The position numbers and the translations under genes are program-made. From positions 18,475,638 to 18,539,637 of the forward strand of contig OY540815.1 of the NCBI GenBank assembly GCA_961205875.1: DNA of 64,000 nt, read 5' to 3'. This stretch comes from Sialis fuliginosa. Its lineage: Eukaryota; Arthropoda; Insecta; Megaloptera; Sialidae. This document shows, piece after piece, positions 58,441-64,000 of this stretch. How positions within the stretch are numbered: position 1 is the stretch's first letter; each line of letters starts with the position of its first letter. The notes beneath the pieces were generated by a model. That model was given only the letters and a program-made list of their open reading frames with translations. It was not told the DNA's origin and did not search any database.

Positions 58441-59000
58441 TTTAAGTTTGAAACGGGGACATGAATCTGAACCCGAAACCCGAAAAAACCCGTATTTTTC
58501 ATTAACCCGAACCCGAACCGATTCGTTATATTTGAAAGTCTACGAACCTGAATCTGAATCCGAACATTTTCATGGATAACCGGTAACTATATATATTTAA
58601 AAGGTTCAATAAATTAATTTAATATTTTTCTCCAATGATTTTTAAAAGAGATTATAAAATTTACTAATTGGAAATCTCAAGTCTATTATTAAAATTTACA
58701 TATTTTTCACTTTCCTTTTTATGTCTATAAGTGAATTTCACTTTTTACATTTCAATTTGTAAAAAAAAGCTGAATTTTTTAAATATAATCTTATTTTTTG
58801 CCCTTTTTTTAACCATATTTTAAAGGCTATTAATGTTTTTTTTTCTTCTTCAGAAAATGTTTTATTATTTGTAGGTCATAAATTTTATTTACAAAAAAAA
58901 TAATTTTCTTTCAAATACAAACTTGAACCCGAATCCGAACCAAAATTTATATTTGAACCCGAACCGAACCCAAACCATAAATAAATTCCGGTTCAACCTA
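58441..59000 (+). repeat. Two clusters of AACCCGAA-type hexamer repeats
   Basis: Cluster one (58455-58570) has ATCTGAACCCGAAACCCGAA, ATTAACCCGAACCCGAACCG and TCTGAATCCGAAC. Cluster two (58920-58995) has TTGAACCCGAATCCGAACC and GAACCCGAACCGAACCC. Both run in the same direction, 350 bases apart with plain A/T-rich sequence between. They resemble a decayed simple repeat or the internal repeats of a transposon. The frame at 58334-58579 reads cluster one as a charged SEPETR pattern and is not a gene. Confidence 0.65.
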
Positions 59001-60149
59001 GTTTGAAGTAAAACATGACCAACAATTAGAAATGATTTTATATAAATATGCCTCTTAAAATAATTTAGGTGAGTAAAGACTTTTTTGCTCTTAGGGCAAG
59101 TATACATCAAATTACATACCAAAATTAACAAATGGTAAAAAGCTGAATTAATTAAAAAATATATTAATAAATCACTTTCACCTTAAACACAATTAAATTC
59201 ATATTTTCACCTGTCATAATATTCGATTGTTGTGTACATGTTTTTCAACCCTCTCCCGCCGTATTTGTATTGTCTTTTCATACCTAAAAATCAAAACAAA
59301 TCCGGGGTCATCACGGATCACCGATAGACTGTAACGAAGCATCTGCTCCGGTTACAACATTAATAACCAAATGTGTCGTGTCCGGAAATGACGACAATAC
59401 ACTCTACTAGCGCCACCTGGTGACCTACGACCGAGATTTCATTCATAGCACCCTCAGATATAATAAAAAATTGTAAAACAATAATAATAATATATGAAAT
59501 ATTGCTTATTCGATATTGTTAAAAAATAACGAATTTTAAGTCAAACAATGGGCTTGAAAAATATTAAAAATGAGATTGACTATTGTATTTTTAATGAATT
59601 GTTCATATTGTAATCCATACGATGAAATAACTATAATAAAAATTTAGAATATAATTGCATATTATATTTTTTGAGGTAGGTAGTAGATATATTTTTTATT
59701 GTTGATTTTATTATTTTATTTATAAGTTATAACCCTAACATGATAGGTATCAATAAAATTATGAATAAGTTGACAAATCGATTCCATATTTAACGTTTTT
59801 GTGTTTCATTACCTAAACCAATATTTAGTCAGCAGATTAAATATATTTGATTGCAAAAAAATGTATTTTATTTTATCAGTAAATAAAATAAATTAATAAA
59901 ATATGCATAGTCATTCTTGTAATTTAAATTGTATCAAGAAGTAGCTTGAATTTTGGTTAGAATAAAATTTAAAAATATATGAAATATATATTTTTTAATC
60001 TTTTTTGAATTTCAGTTTTTTTTTTAGAAAAAATAAATTTAAATGTAAAAATCTTAAACTTAAACCTCAGGTTCAGTGATGATAATCACGGGTTCTTTAA
60101 TATACTTTTAAGACACTGTGGAGTCAGTGATTTTAGGTTTATTCACTGA
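59001..60149. other. Non-coding interval containing a CTCF-like site
   Basis: A/T-rich apart from 59230-59460, where unrepeated words (CATCACGGATCACCGATAGA; ATGTGTCGTGTCCGGAAATG) surround the CTCF-like site at 59410. No gene is seen. Confidence 0.4.
59410..59423 (-). promoter_or_regulatory. CTCF-like motif, strong match
   Basis: On the minus strand TCACCAGGTGGCGC matches the consensus CCASYAGRKGGCRS at 13 of 14 positions. It faces the weaker site at 49779 in convergent orientation. The motif similarity is direct; binding is inference. Such words also occur by spread of repeats. Confidence 0.4.
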
Positions 60150-60297
60150 TAAAACTACAGACCCCAACTTTTTTTTAAATATAGCTTACATCATTATAAC
60201 TTTAAGACTATCAAATGCCCTAAGATCGTCGAGACTCCCTTCCCCTCTTATTAACAAATGAAATTGATAAATTAACAAATAAATTGAATAGATGCAT
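60150..60297 (-). repeat. Dispersed relative of the 184-bp unit
   Basis: Inverted relative to the array: AAAACTACAGACCCCAAC, AATATAGCTTACATCATTAT, TATCAAATGCCCTAAG and AAATTGATAAATTAACAAAT. It is closer to 55323 than to the array units. It abuts the truncated family C element at 60299. Confidence 0.75.
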
Positions 60298-60298
60298 C

Positions 60299-60617
60299 TA
60301 TGGACACTTGCTAATGATTACAAAATGATAAGTACTACGACACAAAAGTTATAAAATAAATAATCGTCAAGTTTGAAACAATATAAAGAAGATGCTTATG
60401 ATAATATAATAATTAATAAATAAATTATACTAATTATTAATTTAAATGACACCTATTGGCCGATTGTCATCAAATCACGCTGTAAAACAGTTAAATGTAT
60501 ATAGATTAATATTGAGAAATGGTAGTTATCAAATATCAACAAATATTTCTAATTCAGTACATGTAATTTAAAAAATAGCCATGACTGGGGTCATATTCAA
60601 GACTGGTGCTAGTACTT
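60299..60617 (-). mobile_element. Family C MITE, copy 5, truncated
   Basis: It enters the element at TGGACACTTGCTAATGATTA and continues through AAAATGATAAGTACTACGAC and ATCAACAAATATTTCTAATT to the TIR CAAGACTGGTGCTAGTAC. About 190 bases of the opposite side are missing where it meets the satellite-like monomer. Confidence 0.8.
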
Positions 60618-61387
60618 TATAACAAAATTTTCTGGAGCACTACCGAGCCCAGCTCTGTAACAAATGTTCCAGCATCCCCTTGTTTCTCGCGCAGTTTTTT
60701 TTTGTTCTTGGATCGCTCCACATTTTTCCTTCGGGAATTAAAAACTCTCATCAGTCATCTCGCGGTTATCAGAAGTCACAGAAACGACAAGGGCGGGTGA
60801 CACTTTACCCCCCACTCACACACACACACACACAATTACGTGTCTATGTTAGTGATAATAAAAAAGTCGTGCGGGGATAATAGTGAGTGATATTTCACAC
60901 ACACAAATGTTCTCTTTATATTGTTTGTCGACATGGTGGTTGATTGACTGTATACATCAGTGGTACTCAACTTTTTAAATCTAGACACAAGTTCAGAAAC
61001 TAACTTCACAGTCGATATTATTGATATTTTGAATTAATACTTATCAGTTCATGAAACAGAATTAAGAGGTTATTTTTAGGGTTCCAAAGAAACCCCTTTT
61101 AATCTCATTTTGCCGTCCGTCCGTCCTTATGAGTGAAAAATTGGTTACAAGTTTTGATCGAAACGGACAAACAAACCAAGTTTATAAAATTGTAAAAAAA
61201 TTAATAAATTGTGTATTACATTATAATTTAACTCATTATCATTTCATGATGTTTTCAAAAAAAATATATTTTTATGAAAAATTGACAAAAAATATGTTAA
61301 TATACATTATCATTATTTTTTATTTGAGTATACGTATAAAATTATTATTTTTATTTTCGAAAATAACTTAAAAATATATAATAAATA
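60618..61387. other. Non-coding interval
   Basis: The patch 60640-60810 is G+C-richer and unrepeated (GGAGCACTACCGAGCCCAGC; CATCTCGCGGTTATCAGAAG) and ends at an (AC) tract. Two frames over it (60606-60800, 60680-60880) overlap in different frames and have no domain. At 60958, CAGTGGTACTCAACTTTT resembles a lone hAT end. At 61077 TTAGGGTTCC with CCGTCCGTCCGTCC looks like a repeat tail. Confidence 0.4.
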
Positions 61388-62365
61388 GCATTTAATATTA
61401 ATTTACACGTTCAATTATAAGACTATAATACCTCTACGTCTTATTATCTTATATTTTAGTCGATATTTGTATGACGAGTTGAAGTTCACTAAAAAATTCA
61501 CTAAAATTTTTTGAATTTTTGATTTCGTTAAAAGTATGTTTATTGTATAAAAAATGACGTGAAAAGTTGTTTGTTTCAAACCGCAGGTCTGTATCTCAAA
61601 CCGTTCTCGAGATATAGCCTCTCAAAGTTTTAGTTTTTTCAAATTTTTGGAGAAAAAAGGCCATAACTTTTGAACGAGTGGTCGGAATTGATTTTAGTTG
61701 ACGGATTTGGAATCAGCGTGTCAAAATCTATGTAATGACATGTATAATACTTTAAAATCCGACAAAAAAATTTTCGTGAAAAATCGACATTTTTTTAAGG
61801 TATACCCCTTTGAATTTTTTCGATTTTTCGCGAAAATTTTTTTTTCGAGTTTTAAGGTATTATACATGTCATTATATAGATTTTGACACGCTGATTCCAA
61901 ATCCGTCAACTAAAATCAATTCCGACCACTCGTTCAAAAGTTATGGCCTTTTTTCTCAAAAAATTTGAAAAAACTAAAACTTTGAGAGGCTATATCTCGA
62001 GAACGGTTTGAGATACAGACCTGCGGTTTGAAACAAACAACTTTTCACGTCATTTTCTATACAATAAATATACTTTTAACGAAATCAAAAATTCAAAAAA
62101 TTTTAGTGAATTTTCCTGCAGTGAACTTCAACTCGTCATACAAATATCGACTAAAATATAAGAAAATAAGACGTAGAGGTATTATAGTCTTATAATTGAA
62201 TTAATATTAAATGCTATTTTTGACTTTTGGTTAAAATGTTTGAGTTGCGCATAAAGATGAATATTCTAATAATATTTTATTAACTGAAAACACAGATTTG
62301 TATTAATTTACCCATAAAGAAGGGGAAGCACTGCTTCCCCTTCTTCCATGGACGCTTCGCCACTG
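61388..62365 (+). mobile_element. Family A copy 4, with the longest palindrome
   Basis: The right terminus GACGCTTCGCCACTG ends at 62365, preceded by GGGGAAGCACTGCTTCCCC, itself palindromic. The left terminus seen in copy 1 is absent; instead the left flank (ATAGCATTTAATATTAATTT and AAGACTATAATACCTCTACG) is the reverse complement of the right flank, so the palindrome is extended to 61388-62213. The two arms, each about 410 bases, are nearly identical, which points to recent formation or conversion between arms. Frames at 61698-61886 (+) and 61721-61909 (-) encode almost the same 62 residues because of the symmetry. Confidence 0.85.
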
Positions 62366-64000
62366 TACTTATACTTAATAATAAAGTATAAGAAAGTAAA
62401 AAGAACCATATGTCACCTAATACGGATCCATACAAGGGGAAATGGGATCGAAAATTTCGAAAATTAGTACAAAAACTAAAATAATTTCACTAACGTTAAA
62501 AAAATAATTTAGTTAAATATTCAGTACAACGTTCAACTAATTATGGACTAACAAATACATCAATATGAAAGCGTGTGTGGGTGTGTTTGTATGTGTCACC
62601 CTTCCGTACGCTTTTGTGTACTTATTTTCCTTTATACCCTCGCTTGATCATTCACAAAACATTATTTCTATTGGAAACCACCCCGCGGTTAGCCGCCCTT
62701 AATTAAAACTTTCTGAAAACCAAGTCCGGAAGAAAATAAAATATAACGTTCATGGTTGATCTATTCAAGAATATATCATACCCATAGTTCAGGGGTGGGT
62801 AATACATTTTACGAAGGGCCATATTAAATATTAACTCTTGTTTACAGGTTCGTACTTTAAATCAATGGAGTGTTATACAGTATGTTCTTTAGGGCCCTGA
62901 TCTGAGGAAATAAGACCTTAGGAAAATAAGGGTACTTACTAAAATAAACTGAAGAGCAAAAAGATTTTTTTTCTCCAATGTTAGTATAAATTTTCAAATT
63001 CCCCCAAAAAGAGAATTTTTTCTGCTTGGGGTCCCCGACTATCACAACACGCCATTGGAATTTTCGATAGTTTATATTTAACAGTCTCATAATCCCACAA
63101 AGTTGTTATCTCGACTGAAACTCTGTATAATTTATATTTCGGACAAAAATCAGAATTGTATTATATAATCTTTAATTGCCTATTGATTTTAACGCGAAAA
63201 AAATTTAAAGGTGTCAAATTATTAAACGAATAATAATCTATTGTCTATATGTCAAGTTACATTTTTATAAGATTCATGATAATTGAAATATCGTAGCGAA
63301 TAAGCTTTTTAACTGCTTGCTATATAGGTACTAGGGACGAATCGGATTCGGTTTCAGTTCAGAACCCAAAAACTTTCGGAGGAAGGAATTTTTGCACCCT
63401 TTTCTAAGAAAAAATCAGATTCGGTTTCAGCGACCCCGAAAATATAAAAATGCGTTGGTCTAGTCTCTGGCACATGAATTTTTTTTTGTGTGGCTGTGTT
63501 ATCTTTGAAAACCGAGACTTACAAATCAAACTGATATCATCTCGGTTTTGTATTACCCGAATTAAAACCAATTTCGTCTTCGCGACGTGCAGCCCTATAG
63601 TAGGTACTGGTACTGTAACTTGTGACAGAACGTTGGCCAATACAATAATAATTCATCATTTAACAATTACAAATGTTTGATAATTTTTCTAATTTTAATT
63701 GAGAAACAGTACCCACAAGCAATGTAATCAAGTTACAAGGGTCTGTGCAAACATTGAGTAATGAGTACAATTCGTCACTTAACAATTAAGGACCCAGGTC
63801 CTGAGGGACGCCACACGTGTCCGTCTTGTCAACGGTCTCACACAAATATCACTGCTGGGATTTTGCTCGGATAATTGCTACAACCCCTTGAGTAAACCTG
63901 ATATGTAAACTATATTTATATCCAACGTTGCGTACGTTATATGCGCATCTCAACTATAGTCCTCGATCCCGGCTTTAAATTTTGAAATAAAAAATATTCC
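62366..64000. other. Non-coding interval to the window end, with a family F end
   Basis: At 63483-63499 TTTTTGTGTGGCTGTG is a family F right terminus with no left partner found. Around 63345-63440 GGATTCGGTTTCAG occurs twice (63347 and 63418), about 70 bases apart. Frames at 62857-63090 and, on both strands, 63404-63680 show no domain. The unrepeated patch at 63790-63850 (CAGGTCCTGAGGGACGCCAC) has no assigned role. Confidence 0.4.

Noticed and set aside
58441-59000. AACCCGAA clusters considered as interstitial telomere repeats
   Set aside because: The unit does not match TTAGG or TTAGGG, and the copies are irregular.
61698-61909. Nearly identical 62-residue frames on both strands, also seen at 1657-1845
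   Set aside because: They arise because the DNA is a palindrome: the same words are read from either strand. Copies at 21505 and 32117 do not keep the frame.

Overview
This 64 kb window is strongly A+T-rich, repeat-dense eukaryotic DNA, most likely from an insect. The evidence for this is the load of small terminal-inverted-repeat (TIR) transposons of hAT and Tc1/mariner style, LINE-like 3' tails that read like those common in insects, many long A/T tracts and dinucleotide microsatellites, and the lack of any long open reading frame. The insect order cannot be fixed from the sequence. A hemipteran is a guess, not a result.

No convincing protein-coding gene, tRNA or rRNA was found. The longest open frame is 129 codons, and every frame checked is either inside a repeat, a by-product of a palindrome, or of low-complexity composition. 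The window is best read as an intergenic stretch or the inside of a very large intron. One short frame at 51319-51579 has somewhat protein-like composition and is kept as a weak exon candidate.

Layout: 1-5300 holds the first copy of a hairpin-forming transposon (family A, 1238-2335), a 560-bp inverted-repeat element (4441-5003) and a MITE with CACAGCTAC ends (5007-5291). 6300-10700 has three copies of a mariner-type MITE (6308, 9846, 10320), a degenerate 259-bp direct duplication (7314) and the first full copy of family C (8455). 11100-12080 has two palindromic elements. 13100-20000 holds further MITEs and two more family C copies. 21200-25200 has a fused pair of repeats (family R into family A), a 670-bp TIR element and a hAT MITE with a clear 8-bp target-site duplication. 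27500-30650 has three inverted-repeat MITEs. 32100-33450 has truncated family A copies.

36000-37600 contains six 184-bp tandem units bounded exactly by hAT ends, 39092-39873 a 261-266 bp triplication, and 42481-43112 sixteen apparently identical copies of a 39-bp unit. 43300-49000 has R-family, CAGGGCC-type and palindromic repeats. 49700-60000 has LINE-like tails, dispersed relatives of the 184-bp unit and microsatellites. 60150-62365 holds a family C fragment and the most perfect family A palindrome (about 825 bp).

The repeats interact. The 184-bp satellite is related to dispersed monomers at 55323 and 60150, several elements are nested or fused at shared junctions, and family A makes long hairpins that could give double-stranded RNA if transcribed. 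Scattered islands of higher G+C (for example 13840-14020, 14740-14860, 31020-31130, 45200-45330, 48860-48970, 57050-57240) are not repeated in the window and are the best candidates for regulatory DNA. Two CTCF-like motifs at 49779 and 59410 point towards each other.
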